NCBI GenBank assembly: GCA_012842035.1
Contig: DUTO01000008.1
Span: 1-15,601, forward strand
Length of the DNA stretch: 15,601 bases
Reading direction: 5' to 3'
Source: Clostridia bacterium
GTDB lineage: Bacteria; Bacillota; Peptococcia; DRI-13; DTU073
The notes below the pieces were generated by a model. The model did no database searches and was not told the origin of the DNA. It was given only the letters and a program-made list of their open reading frames with translations. Made by a program: the position numbers and the translations under genes. Positions 1 through 7,547 of the stretch are shown here, piece after piece (positions within the stretch are counted from its first letter, which is position 1; each line of letters begins with the position of its first letter).

Positions 1-40
1 ACTTTTGCAAACTGGAACTTACCTTTTCAATTGACCTATC

Positions 41-1627
41 TTAGGATCGTGGTCTAGCCAGTTGAACAGAAATTCTTTTTCCTTTTATAATAAGACGATC
101 CATAGTGTAAATTACCCGATAGCCCATTTCTTCAGGAACTTCCACAAAAGAAAATTTATCCAAAATGCTAATGTCCCCTACTGCATTCGGAGGTATGCCT
201 GTCTCTTCAGAAATTGTTTTTACAAAATCTCGTGGCGTAATATTTTGTTGACGCCCAATAGTAATAAAAAGTCGCACCATTCCTTTTTGAGCTCCAGTAT
301 TACCAAAACTTTTTGAGAAATCAAATTCCGAAAGCTCTGTATCGCGCTGAGTAAAAGCATATTTAAGAGAAGCCGCAGCAATATCTTGCGGTGAAAAATC
401 TCGCATTAATTCTTCAATGATTAATTCATATGTCTGTAAATTACCCTCAGTAATAATATCTTCAATAGCTTTATGAATGATCCCTTTTTGTTGTTGTACA
501 ACCTCTTGAAAAGTCGGTACAACAGCTCTGGTAATTTTAGTTTTAATCAGTTTTTCAATCATTCTTAAATGACGATATTCTTGAGGAAGAATCAATGTAA
601 GAGCTTTGCCTTCCTTACCGGCTCGCCCCGTTCTTCCAATTCTATGCACATATCCTTCTGGATCTAAAGGGATGTCATAATTAATCACATGACTAACTCG
701 TTCAATATCTAAACCTCTAGCCGCGACATCAGTAGCTACAAGAAGTTCCACATCCCCCTGTCGAAAAGCATTCATTGTTTTGTCTCTTTGAGCTTGAGTT
801 AAGTCACCATGAAGTCCTTCTGCAAAATAACCTCTTGTTTGCAAATTCACCACTAACTCATCTACTCTACGTTTAGTCCGACAAAAAATAATTACTGAGT
901 CATAATTTTCATAATCTAAAATTCTACAGAGGGCATCAACCTTAGCTCCTCGAGCTATTTCATAATAAAACTGTTCAATAAGCGGCACTGTTAATGTTTC
1001 TTTATTAACACTAACAAAATGAGGATTTTGTAAATATTTTTGTGATAACTTTTTAATCGGTGCAGGCATCGTTGCTGAAAAAAGCAAAGTTTGTTTCGGT
1101 CGTGGTGCCTGACAAAGAATAGCTTCAATATCTTCTATAAAACCCATAGCTAACATTTCATCAGCTTCATCTAAAACAGCAATTTTAATTTTACTTAGGT
1201 CTAATGTTTTACGCTTTAAATGATCCAAAGTTCTTCCCGGTGTACCAATAATTACATTTACCCCCATGCGTAAAGAGCGAATCTGTCTATCAATAGGTTG
1301 TCCACCATATATGGGAAGAACTTTTGCTTTTTTATAGCGCCCAATATTTCTAATTTCACTAGCTACCTGAATAGCTAATTCTCGCGTAGGAGTCAAGATT
1401 AACGCTTGTACTTTAGGTAAACGAGGATTTATCTTTTCAATTATAGGTATACCAAAAGCGGCTGTTTTACCTGTTCCTGTCTGTGCTTGACCGATAATAT
1501 CTCTGTTTTCCATAATTAGAGGAATTGCTTCAGCTTGAATAGGCGTCGGTTCCTCAAACCCCATATCTCTTATGGCCTTCGCAATTTCTTTTTTTATTTC
1601 CAAGTAACCAAAATTGAATTTTTCCAT
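41..1627 (-). CDS. deaD: DEAD-box ATP-dependent RNA helicase, CsdA/DeaD type
   Basis: ATP-dependent RNA helicase that remodels structured RNA; relatives act in ribosome assembly, mRNA turnover and cold adaptation. All core motifs of the family are visible: Q motif (PTPIQ near residue 27), Walker A AQTGTGKT (48-55), PTRELA (80-85), DEAD (153-156), SAT (184-186), ARGLD (303-307) and HRIGRTGR (328-335). A linker of about 100 residues follows, then a C-terminal DbpA/CsdA-type RNA-binding fold (about 449-525). The 528-residue length and this tail fit CsdA/DeaD/CshA rather than a minimal helicase. The ATG start lies about 11 bases after an AAGGGG ribosome binding site, a rather long gap. A consensus promoter overlaps the end of cinA just upstream. 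I see no terminator in the 40 bases after the stop codon. The exact subfamily (CshA, DeaD or DbpA) and its RNA target are not decided by sequence. Confidence 0.95.
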   Translation of the reverse strand: MEKFNFGYLEIKKEIAKAIRDMGFEEPTPIQAEAIPLIMENRDIIGQAQTGTGKTAAFGIPIIEKINPRLPKVQALILTPTRELAIQVASEIRNIGRYKKAKVLPIYGGQPIDRQIRSLRMGVNVIIGTPGRTLDHLKRKTLDLSKIKIAVLDEADEMLAMGFIEDIEAILCQAPRPKQTLLFSATMPAPIKKLSQKYLQNPHFVSVNKETLTVPLIEQFYYEIARGAKVDALCRILDYENYDSVIIFCRTKRRVDELVVNLQTRGYFAEGLHGDLTQAQRDKTMNAFRQGDVELLVATDVAARGLDIERVSHVINYDIPLDPEGYVHRIGRTGRAGKEGKALTLILPQEYRHLRMIEKLIKTKITRAVVPTFQEVVQQQKGIIHKAIEDIITEGNLQTYELIIEELMRDFSPQDIAAASLKYAFTQRDTELSEFDFSKSFGNTGAQKGMVRLFITIGRQQNITPRDFVKTISEETGIPPNAVGDISILDKFSFVEVPEEMGYRVIYTMDRLIIKGKRISVQLARPRS

Positions 1628-1671
1628 TAAGTAGCTAGCCCCTTCCCATAATTAACCAAATAAGCTATTTT

Positions 1672-1700
1672 ATTATAACGTATTTTGGAGATATTGCCAA
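1672..1700 (-). promoter_or_regulatory. Sigma-A-type promoter for the DEAD-box helicase gene
   Basis: On the minus strand, TTGGCA (1695-1700) and TATAAT (1672-1677) are separated by exactly 17 bases. That is five of six and six of six matches to the housekeeping consensus. The -10 box overlaps the TAA stop codon of cinA, so the promoter lies within the last codons of that gene. It would start transcripts about 40 bases before the helicase start codon. Confidence 0.75.
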
Positions 1701-2926
1701 ATTAAATAATAGGCACGCAAAACACTGCGACGCCGAATAATTTCGCGGTCTCCCATAAAATGACACTCAGTGCAAATAGTAGTATCCGGTGTTGCTAAAG
1801 CTATATAAACAAGTCCTACAGGTTTTTCCGGGCTACCTCCTTCTGGACCGGCAATACCTGTAATACCTATCCCTAAATCACTACCGGTAAGAACTCTAAT
1901 TTGCTGAGCCATAGCCATGCCAACTTCTCGACTCACAGCACCATGTTTTTCTAAAAGGTCTTGCGGCACTCCCAATAACCGTGCTTTAACACTATTAGCA
2001 TAAGACACAATAGAACCAAGATAATATGCAGAAGAACCAGGAACAGCTGTTAGGCTTTCAGCTAACATTCCTCCTGTACATGATTCTGCAGTACTAAGCG
2101 TAAAATTTTTTTTAAGCAATAATTGAGCCACCACATCAGTTATTGTTACATCATCTTGAGCAAAAAAATAAGCAGTTGTCCGCTTTTTAATTTCATTAAA
2201 AACCGGAGTGATTTTTTGGGCAAAGTCCTTTCTGTTTTGAGCTCGTGTTGTAATTCGCAACTGAATTTCTCCTGTTTTAGCATAAAGAGCTAAAGTTACC
2301 TCTTTTTGCTGATGTAAAAGGTCCGCTAATAATACTTCTAAACCGGATTCGGTTATACCCATAAACTTCAATACTGTAGAATATAGTATTCCTTGCAGTT
2401 CATCTTGAAAAATTTCTTTAATCCAAGGTTGAGCATATTGCAAAAACATTCGTGTCATTTCCCGAGGTGGTCCGGGAAGAATAAGATAACCTTGTTTCCC
2501 ATTTTTTAAAGCCATACCGGGTGCAGAACCGATTTCATTTTTCAAAATAGAAGAACCGGGAATAAAAGCAGCTTGTTTATCATTATTCTTTGTCCAATTA
2601 AAATCAGACCTTTTAAATAAACTTTTAATTTGTTCCAATTCAGCTGGAACAATTTCCAAGGGAAGTTGCAAAAACTCAGCTAATGTTTCTTTTGTTAAAT
2701 CGTCTTCTGTAGGCCCTAAGCCTCCGGTAAGAATAATTAAATCAGCCCTTCCTGTAGCAATACGCAAAGCCTGTAACAATCTCTCCCGATTATCTCCTAC
2801 TGTTGTCTGGAAATAAATATTTATACCTAAAGAGGCTAATTGCTCCGCTAAAAATTTTACATTTGTATTTAAAGTTTGCCCTAATAAAAGTTCTGTTCCT
2901 ACAGAAATTAATTCAGCTTGCATCAT
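1673..2926 (-). CDS. cinA: CinA: competence/damage-inducible protein, nicotinamide-nucleotide amidase
   Basis: Two-domain CinA protein of 417 residues, the usual length. The N-terminal half is the molybdopterin-binding-like COG1058 domain, with SVGTELLLG (8-16) and TGGLGPTEDD (67-76); in characterised relatives this half has ADP-ribose pyrophosphatase activity. The C-terminal half (about 258-412) is the PncC-type domain that deamidates nicotinamide mononucleotide to nicotinate mononucleotide. It carries AESCTGG (280-286, Ser282 the expected nucleophile) and ITGIAGPEGG (355-364). The protein is probably cytoplasmic and recycles pyridine nucleotides. Two adjacent ATG codons are possible starts. 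The second, at 2923, sits about 6 bases after AGGTGA and may be the true one. The gene has its own promoter and follows a terminator, so it is likely an independent unit. In many bacteria recA follows cinA; here a helicase gene does. Confidence 0.96.
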   Translation of the reverse strand: MMQAELISVGTELLLGQTLNTNVKFLAEQLASLGINIYFQTTVGDNRERLLQALRIATGRADLIILTGGLGPTEDDLTKETLAEFLQLPLEIVPAELEQIKSLFKRSDFNWTKNNDKQAAFIPGSSILKNEIGSAPGMALKNGKQGYLILPGPPREMTRMFLQYAQPWIKEIFQDELQGILYSTVLKFMGITESGLEVLLADLLHQQKEVTLALYAKTGEIQLRITTRAQNRKDFAQKITPVFNEIKKRTTAYFFAQDDVTITDVVAQLLLKKNFTLSTAESCTGGMLAESLTAVPGSSAYYLGSIVSYANSVKARLLGVPQDLLEKHGAVSREVGMAMAQQIRVLTGSDLGIGITGIAGPEGGSPEKPVGLVYIALATPDTTICTECHFMGDREIIRRRSVLRAYYLIWQYLQNTL

Positions 2927-2954
2927 TAGTCACCTTTTTCTTCCTACTTGCCTT

Positions 2955-2983
2955 ATTTTATAGAAAAAACCAAGATAAATCAA
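2955..2983 (-). promoter_or_regulatory. Sigma-A-type promoter for cinA
   Basis: On the minus strand TTGATT (2978-2983) and TAAAAT (2955-2960) are 17 bases apart, four and five of six consensus matches. The pair lies between the terminator of the preceding gene and the cinA ribosome binding site, where a promoter is expected. Confidence 0.6.
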
Positions 2984-3006
2984 TCCTTTTAAAATTTAAA
3001 CAACTT

Positions 3007-3038
3007 AAAATAAAAAAGCCCTCGCTTCGAGAGCTTTT
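3007..3038 (-). terminator. Intrinsic terminator after the FtsH-like protease gene
   Basis: Read on the minus strand, AAAGCTCTCG and CGAGGGCTTT pair around a 3-base loop, with one U-G pair, followed by an interrupted T-run (TTTTTTATTTT). It lies just after the stop codon of the FtsH-like gene and separates that unit from cinA. Confidence 0.88.
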
Positions 3039-3048
3039 AATTATTTTT

Positions 3049-4542
3049 TCACGCTGTCATTGTCTTTTCATAACCGGATAAAATTTGCCGGAATTCATGG
3101 CCGCTAATTTTTTCTTTAGACTTGAGCACCTCTACAATCTCCAAAATTATAATTTCTTTCCCTTGCAAAATCTTTCTTGTTTTGTTTTCTAATTCAGAAA
3201 TAATTTCTTGACAAACAAGATAAAACTCTTTTTCCGGCAAAAGTTCTACAGAAATAACACCTAATCGGGACAAGCCGGTAGAAACTATCTGTTGAGCAAG
3301 TTCTATGGCCCGTTGAAAATCATTAGCAGAGCCTGTACTTTTCTCCCCTAAAAACAATTCTTCATTAAGTGCACCAGCTAAAAGAATCATAATTTCTTTT
3401 TCTAAAGCTGACTTCGTATAAAGCATTTGTTCTTCTTTTTGGGTATGCCGTACATAACCAAGCGCGTTACCACGTGAAGTTACCGTAATTTGATCCACGG
3501 AACCTGGGTTTAAGGTTTCACTGATGAGTGCATGAGCCGTTTCATGGATCGCAACACGATGTAATATTTCGGCATTTTTAGACCGATTAGAAAGTTTTTC
3601 TCCTAAAATAACTTTATCCACGGCTTCTCTTAAGTGAACTTGTTTGATCAGAGAACTTTTTTCGCGTAAAGCCAGGATTGCGGCTTCATTAGCCACATTT
3701 TCCAAATGGGCTCCGGAAAATCCATAGGTACTGGCAGCAATTTCAGCCAAGTCGACATTCTTATCTAAAGGCTTATTTAAACAATGCAATTTCAAAATAG
3801 CCAAACGCCCTTCTTTATCCGGAAGGTCTACTTTAACCTGACGATCAAAACGTCCAGGACGCAATATAGCGCTATCTAATAAATCAGGTCTATTGGTAGC
3901 CGCAATAAGCAAGAGTTGAACATCGGTTTGTGTATTCATCCCATCCATTTCTACCAAAAGTTGATTTAATGTTTGGTCATATTCTAAATGACTGGTATTA
4001 GTTCCTCTTTTTCCACCTAAAACCTCTATTTCATCAATAAAAATTATCGCTCGATGTTTTTTTTGTTCTCGAGCCATCTCCCGTGCTTTCTGAAAAAGAC
4101 TCCTTACTCTTTGGGCTCCAACACCGGCATACATTTCAATAAATTCACTACCGGATGTAGCAATAAAAACAGCATCAGAATATCCGGCCGCTGCTTTAGC
4201 TAAAAGAGTTTTACCTGTACCCGGCGGACCTGTCAAAAGAATCCCCTTAATCGGTCTTATCCCCATTTTATGGATTAAGCTCGATTTAATTAAAAACTCA
4301 AGTGCTTCTTTTAATTCCTGTTTTGGTGTATCTAAACCTCCAATATCTTCAAAACTAAAGTTTATATTTTCCACCACTTTTTGATGACTCGCCAGATTTA
4401 ATAACCCTCTTTTTTGTGAAATTATATAGAAAAAATATCCCAAAACCCCCAAAATAATTAAAGGTTGAATATTATAACCAATATAAACCAAATAGGAGAG
4501 TACACCAAAAAGAATTCCGATACTAATTTCTCTTCTTTTCAT
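3049..4542 (-). CDS. Short FtsH-like membrane AAA+ zinc metalloprotease
   Basis: Membrane-anchored AAA+ protein with a fused M41-type peptidase domain. Two hydrophobic segments (about 7-23 and 25-42) form a tight hairpin with almost no external loop. The ATPase domain shows Walker A GPPGTGKT (105-112), Walker B IIFIDE (166-171) and a second region of homology (about 214-234) with arginine fingers at 228 and 231. The pore loop has an aromatic residue (MYAG, 137-140, where FtsH has MFVG). The protease domain has the zinc motif HETAH (333-337) and a candidate third ligand, Asp408, in GSANDF. All catalytic parts appear intact. At 497 residues it is far shorter than classical FtsH (about 600-650), mainly because the extracytoplasmic domain is missing. 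It is probably a paralogue of the main FtsH, with unknown substrates. It starts immediately after the upstream gene's stop codon (TAAATG), and its ribosome binding site lies inside that gene, so the two should be co-translated. Confidence 0.9.
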   Translation of the reverse strand: MKRREISIGILFGVLSYLVYIGYNIQPLIILGVLGYFFYIISQKRGLLNLASHQKVVENINFSFEDIGGLDTPKQELKEALEFLIKSSLIHKMGIRPIKGILLTGPPGTGKTLLAKAAAGYSDAVFIATSGSEFIEMYAGVGAQRVRSLFQKAREMAREQKKHRAIIFIDEIEVLGGKRGTNTSHLEYDQTLNQLLVEMDGMNTQTDVQLLLIAATNRPDLLDSAILRPGRFDRQVKVDLPDKEGRLAILKLHCLNKPLDKNVDLAEIAASTYGFSGAHLENVANEAAILALREKSSLIKQVHLREAVDKVILGEKLSNRSKNAEILHRVAIHETAHALISETLNPGSVDQITVTSRGNALGYVRHTQKEEQMLYTKSALEKEIMILLAGALNEELFLGEKSTGSANDFQRAIELAQQIVSTGLSRLGVISVELLPEKEFYLVCQEIISELENKTRKILQGKEIIILEIVEVLKSKEKISGHEFRQILSGYEKTMTA

Positions 4543-5106
4543 TTATAAAAACTCTCCTCCTCCCATGGTCACAATTTTTAATGGTATTTCCCCACGATTA
4601 ATAATTAAATGAGCAAAGTTTTCACCTTTCTTTACCGTAACAAAAATAAATTGTTGATCAACTTCTAAGTCATAAGTTAGGTTATCCTGTTGAGCAAGAG
4701 CTGTAAGCTGTTCCGGTAAAGCCGTAAAATGCCCCGTACTTATAGCTTCATAAATGGAGAGTTTAGCCTTTTTGATAAAACTTACTAACTCTTGATTAGG
4801 AGAAGCATTATTTATTTTAAGAACACAATCCTCAAGCTTATTTTTCTTTTGTTCTTGTAAATGCTCTAATAAAAGATAAAAACCTTGTCGTAATTTTTCG
4901 CGAGAATTAAATTGAACCTCCAGAACAAGACGATTTTTGTTTTGTTCTAATTCAATTACCTCCAGCCCTTCTATTTTTGTAAGTTCTTTTTCTAAGGGAT
5001 GATGATAAATATAGCTTTGATAAAAATTAGCTCCACCTACTAATAAAGCAAAGCATATAATTGCTATAACGATTATTGCGAAAATACGCAATACTTTTTC
5101 CTTCAT
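4543..5106 (-). CDS. Uncharacterised single-pass membrane protein paired with FtsH-like protease
   Basis: I do not recognise this 187-residue protein. A short basic start is followed by one strong hydrophobic segment (about 8-25). The rest, about 160 residues, is soluble and charged, with alternating helix-like and strand-like stretches, no clear catalytic motif and a single cysteine in the soluble part. The hydrophobic segment could be a membrane anchor or an uncleaved signal; no lipobox is visible. The final codons encode MGGGEFL, and the GGA GGA GAG within them doubles as the ribosome binding site of the protease gene that begins directly after the stop. This coupling suggests the two proteins work together, for example as an adaptor or regulator of the protease in the way HflK/HflC modulate FtsH; that role is inference. 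An AGGAGGGGGAG element lies about 11 bases before the ATG, and an in-frame stop just upstream excludes a longer form. Confidence 0.85.
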   Translation of the reverse strand: MKEKVLRIFAIIVIAIICFALLVGGANFYQSYIYHHPLEKELTKIEGLEVIELEQNKNRLVLEVQFNSREKLRQGFYLLLEHLQEQKKNKLEDCVLKINNASPNQELVSFIKKAKLSIYEAISTGHFTALPEQLTALAQQDNLTYDLEVDQQFIFVTVKKGENFAHLIINRGEIPLKIVTMGGGEFL

Positions 5107-5131
5107 GACTTAACTTACTCCCCCTCCTGCT

Positions 5132-5140
5132 AGGCGCTTC
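5132..5140 (-). promoter_or_regulatory. Possible extended -10 promoter before the membrane protein/FtsH-like pair
   Basis: The minus strand reads TGTTATAAT, a perfect -10 box with the TGn extension, in the 93-base gap after pgpA. No good -35 box stands 16-18 bases upstream, which is typical of extended -10 promoters. It lies about 30 bases before the start codon. The pair could equally be served by read-through from the rimO promoter. Confidence 0.45.
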
Positions 5141-5199
5141 GTACTTATTATAACATAGCAAGAAAACATTTTCCTTAGACAAAGCTTGGAAATATGGAC

Positions 5200-5634
5200 T
5201 TAGATGACGCCCCAATAAATAAGCCCTGCCAGGAGAAGACGCGTGATTATACCGGCAGCTAAGTCGTCAGCCATAACCCCCCAACCACGAGGCAGTTTTT
5301 GTAACTTATTAATCGGGATAGGTTTTAAAATATCGAAAAACCGAAACAGAACAAAAGCCACTACAAATTGAGGAAGTGAACTAAGTTGCCAAGTTGCCCA
5401 AAAAGCACCACAAAATTCATCAAAAACAATATATGGACAATCATGTTCTGCAAAAATCAATTCAGCTTCTGTACATAAATATATACCCAAAATTGTTAAT
5501 AAAAGAAGGGACAAAAAAGTAGACTCTAAAAACCAAACTAAAATAAAAGCTAATAAGCTTCCCGCCGTTCCTGGAAAATATGGAAAAAATCCGCTATAAA
5601 AACCTGTTGCTAAAAATTTGATAACTTCTTTCAT
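5200..5634 (-). CDS. pgpA: Phosphatidylglycerophosphatase A family protein
   Basis: Integral membrane phosphatase family that converts phosphatidylglycerophosphate to phosphatidylglycerol, the last step in making this major anionic lipid. Family signatures are PGTAGS (21-26), an acidic FDE pair (71-73), FRFFDILKPIPI (97-108) and GWGVMADDLAAG (117-128). The conserved Asp/Glu residues are the expected metal and phosphate ligands. Hydrophobic stretches at about 25-52, 85-100 and 125-142 fit a small multi-pass protein. At 144 residues it is slightly shorter than the E. coli protein, but no motif is missing. The ATG overlaps the pgsA stop codon in an ATGA arrangement, indicating translational coupling to the enzyme that makes its substrate. 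The similar Firmicute protein YutG belongs to the same family, so the activity is inferred from motifs and context. Confidence 0.9.
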   Translation of the reverse strand: MKEVIKFLATGFYSGFFPYFPGTAGSLLAFILVWFLESTFLSLLLLTILGIYLCTEAELIFAEHDCPYIVFDEFCGAFWATWQLSSLPQFVVAFVLFRFFDILKPIPINKLQKLPRGWGVMADDLAAGIITRLLLAGLIYWGVI

Positions 5635-6155
5635 TTTGTTTTCAACCTCAACTTTTTTTTAGCATGTAAATAATAGTCAATTCCTGACCACAAGGTAAAA
5701 AATACCGCAATACACATAAGATATTTACCAAAAGAAACATTAAGTAAAAGTGCTATAATCGCTACAATCTGAGTTACTGTTTTTAATTTACCTAATTTAC
5801 TGGCAGCTATAATTACTCCTTCAGCAGCAGCAATAGTTCGGAGCCCTGTAACAAAAAACTCTCGCCCAATAATGATAAAAGCAATCCAACTAGCAAGTAA
5901 TCTTAATTCTACTAAAACAATAAGAGCTGCTGTAATCAAAAGTTTATCTGCTAAAGGATCCATTAATTTGCCAAAGTTAGTTATTTGTTTGCGCTTACGT
6001 GCAATATAGCCATCTAAACCATCTGTGCTTGCCGCAATAATAAAAATACCTGTAGCAATATATTGACCATAAGGTATCCGAATTAAAAATATCAGCATAA
6101 ATAATGGTATTAAAAAAATTCTTAGCAGAGTAAGCTTATTCGCTAAATTCATCAC
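5631..6155 (-). CDS. pgsA: CDP-diacylglycerol--glycerol-3-phosphate 3-phosphatidyltransferase
   Basis: Membrane enzyme that joins CDP-diacylglycerol and glycerol-3-phosphate to form phosphatidylglycerophosphate. The complete CDP-alcohol phosphotransferase signature is present: D48-G49, A52-R53, G62, D66 and D70, with the additional Asp45 three residues before it; these aspartates bind the catalytic metals. Several hydrophobic segments flank it, and the length of about 174 residues is normal. The longest frame begins with GTG at 6155, but the following ATG at 6152 lies about 7 bases after GGAGAG and is the better start (173 residues). The start lies inside the 3' end of rimO and the stop overlaps pgpA, so the three genes form one tightly packed unit. 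This position next to cinA and rodZ matches the Firmicute order. Confidence 0.96.
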   Translation of the reverse strand: MMNLANKLTLLRIFLIPLFMLIFLIRIPYGQYIATGIFIIAASTDGLDGYIARKRKQITNFGKLMDPLADKLLITAALIVLVELRLLASWIAFIIIGREFFVTGLRTIAAAEGVIIAASKLGKLKTVTQIVAIIALLLNVSFGKYLMCIAVFFTLWSGIDYYLHAKKKLRLKTK

Positions 6156-7485
6156 AAATCTCTCCTATTAAAGCATAGTTTTCACTGTGCGTAATTTTAA
6201 CTTTTATTATATCACCTATTTTAATTTGCGGCTTAGGTTTAAAATAAACAAGACCGTCTATTTCTGGGGAATCACTTTCGGTCCTACCTTCCCAAAGTCC
6301 TTCATAATCCGAACTTATCCCATCAACAATTATTTCTACTGTTTGATTAACAAATTGAGCCTGTTGGGCAGCTAAAATTTTCTCCTGTAAATGAGTAGCG
6401 ATTTCCAAGCGTTTCAATTTTTCCTCCGGACTGATTTGTCCGGGTAATAAAGCGGCCGGTGTATCCGGTTCTCGTGAGTAAGCAAAAAACCCTGCTCTTT
6501 CAAATTTTACTTCTTGCAAAAAAGCCAATAACTCGTTAAAATGCTCTGGCGTTTCTCCGGGAAACCCCACAATAAATGTGGAACGCAAGGCAACACGAGG
6601 AATTATACTTTTAATCTTTTTAATTAAACTTAAAGTTTCTCTTTTACGCATGGGTCTGCCCATCGCTTTTAAAATAGCATTAGAAATATGTTGGAAAGGC
6701 ATATCGAGATATTTACAAATTTTCTCTTCATTTTTAATCACTTGTAATAACTCTTCTGTAAGATGTTCAGGATAACAATAATGAAGCCTAAGCCAACGAA
6801 GCCCAGGAATTTTAACCAACTGACGTAACAAATCAGGCAAAAGATATTTCCCAGCTAAATCAATTCCGTAATAAGTCGTATCTTGAGCAATTAAAATTAT
6901 TTCTGTAATACCATTGGCTGTCAATTCTTTTACCTCTCTAACAATTGAGTCTATAGACCTACTTCTATAAGCACCTCTTAATTGTGGAATGACACAATAA
7001 GTACAAAAATTATTACAGCCCTCCGCTATTTTTACATAAGCATAAGACCGCTCGGAAGTATAATCTCTCTTTAAACAATCATCATAAAGATGATTTTCCG
7101 GTTGACTAACTCGAATAACCGTTTCTCCACCTTTTAAAAAAGTAAGCATCTTAGGCAACTCGAGCAAGTCTCCGGTACCCAAAAACAGATCAACCTCAGG
7201 TAAAACTTCTTTTAATTCCTCTGCGTATTTTTGCACCAAACAACCAACCATAATTAAATAGTGGCAATTTCCTTCTTCTTTATATTTAGCTAATTCTAAA
7301 ATAGTTTCAATCGATTCTTGCTTCGCACTTTCAATAAAACCACATGTATTAAGCAAAATTATTTCAGCTTGGGAAATATCTTCTACCGGTTTTAAGCCCT
7401 TTTTACATAATAAACTATAAATCTGTTCACTATCAACAGAATTTTTAGCACAACCTAAAGTAATAATCTTGAAATGCCGGAACAT
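6136..7485 (-). CDS. rimO: Ribosomal protein S12 methylthiotransferase RimO
   Basis: Radical-SAM enzyme that adds a methylthio group to the conserved aspartate of ribosomal protein S12. Three N-terminal cysteines, C12 (TLGCAKN), C48 (NTCGF) and C82 (VGCL), bind the auxiliary iron-sulfur cluster. The radical-SAM cluster is bound by C157, C161 and C164 in EGCNNFCTYC. A C-terminal TRAM-like domain occupies about 377-446. The LGCAKNSVDSE start and the 449-residue length favour RimO over the tRNA-modifying paralogue MiaB. The ATG lies 6 bases after a full AGGAGG site. It heads the unit rimO-pgsA-pgpA, driven by a near-consensus promoter that begins at the rodZ stop codon. Confidence 0.96.
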   Translation of the reverse strand: MFRHFKIITLGCAKNSVDSEQIYSLLCKKGLKPVEDISQAEIILLNTCGFIESAKQESIETILELAKYKEEGNCHYLIMVGCLVQKYAEELKEVLPEVDLFLGTGDLLELPKMLTFLKGGETVIRVSQPENHLYDDCLKRDYTSERSYAYVKIAEGCNNFCTYCVIPQLRGAYRSRSIDSIVREVKELTANGITEIILIAQDTTYYGIDLAGKYLLPDLLRQLVKIPGLRWLRLHYCYPEHLTEELLQVIKNEEKICKYLDMPFQHISNAILKAMGRPMRKRETLSLIKKIKSIIPRVALRSTFIVGFPGETPEHFNELLAFLQEVKFERAGFFAYSREPDTPAALLPGQISPEEKLKRLEIATHLQEKILAAQQAQFVNQTVEIIVDGISSDYEGLWEGRTESDSPEIDGLVYFKPKPQIKIGDIIKVKITHSENYALIGEICDEFSE

Positions 7486-7518
7486 TTATAGCCTCCTGAC
7501 TAAATATCTTAGTAATTA

Positions 7519-7547
7519 AGTATATAATACGCTTTTTATGATGTCAA
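7519..7547 (-). promoter_or_regulatory. Near-perfect sigma-A promoter for rimO-pgsA-pgpA
   Basis: The minus strand has TTGACA (7542-7547, six of six) and TATACT (7519-7524, five of six) separated by 17 bases. The -35 box contains the TGA stop codon of rodZ. This is the strongest promoter in the window by consensus match and lies about 35 bases before the rimO start codon. Confidence 0.85.

Noticed and set aside
62..316. Plus-strand open frame opposite the helicase gene
   Set aside because: It lies wholly antisense to a conserved gene, has no ribosome binding site and its protein looks like no family. Similar plus-strand frames at 2803-3081, 6187-6375, 6578-6775, 8220-8447, 10571-10774 and 14287-14517 are rejected for the same reasons.
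5164..5196. Weak hairpin after pgpA as a terminator
   Set aside because: The TTTCC/GGAAA stem needs a bulge and a 13-base loop and is followed by only four T residues; too weak to call.
5027..5215. Minus-strand 62-codon frame spanning the gap before the membrane protein gene
   Set aside because: It overlaps the starts and ends of two better genes in another frame, its protein has no recognisable features, and it covers the promoter and ribosome binding site of the real gene.
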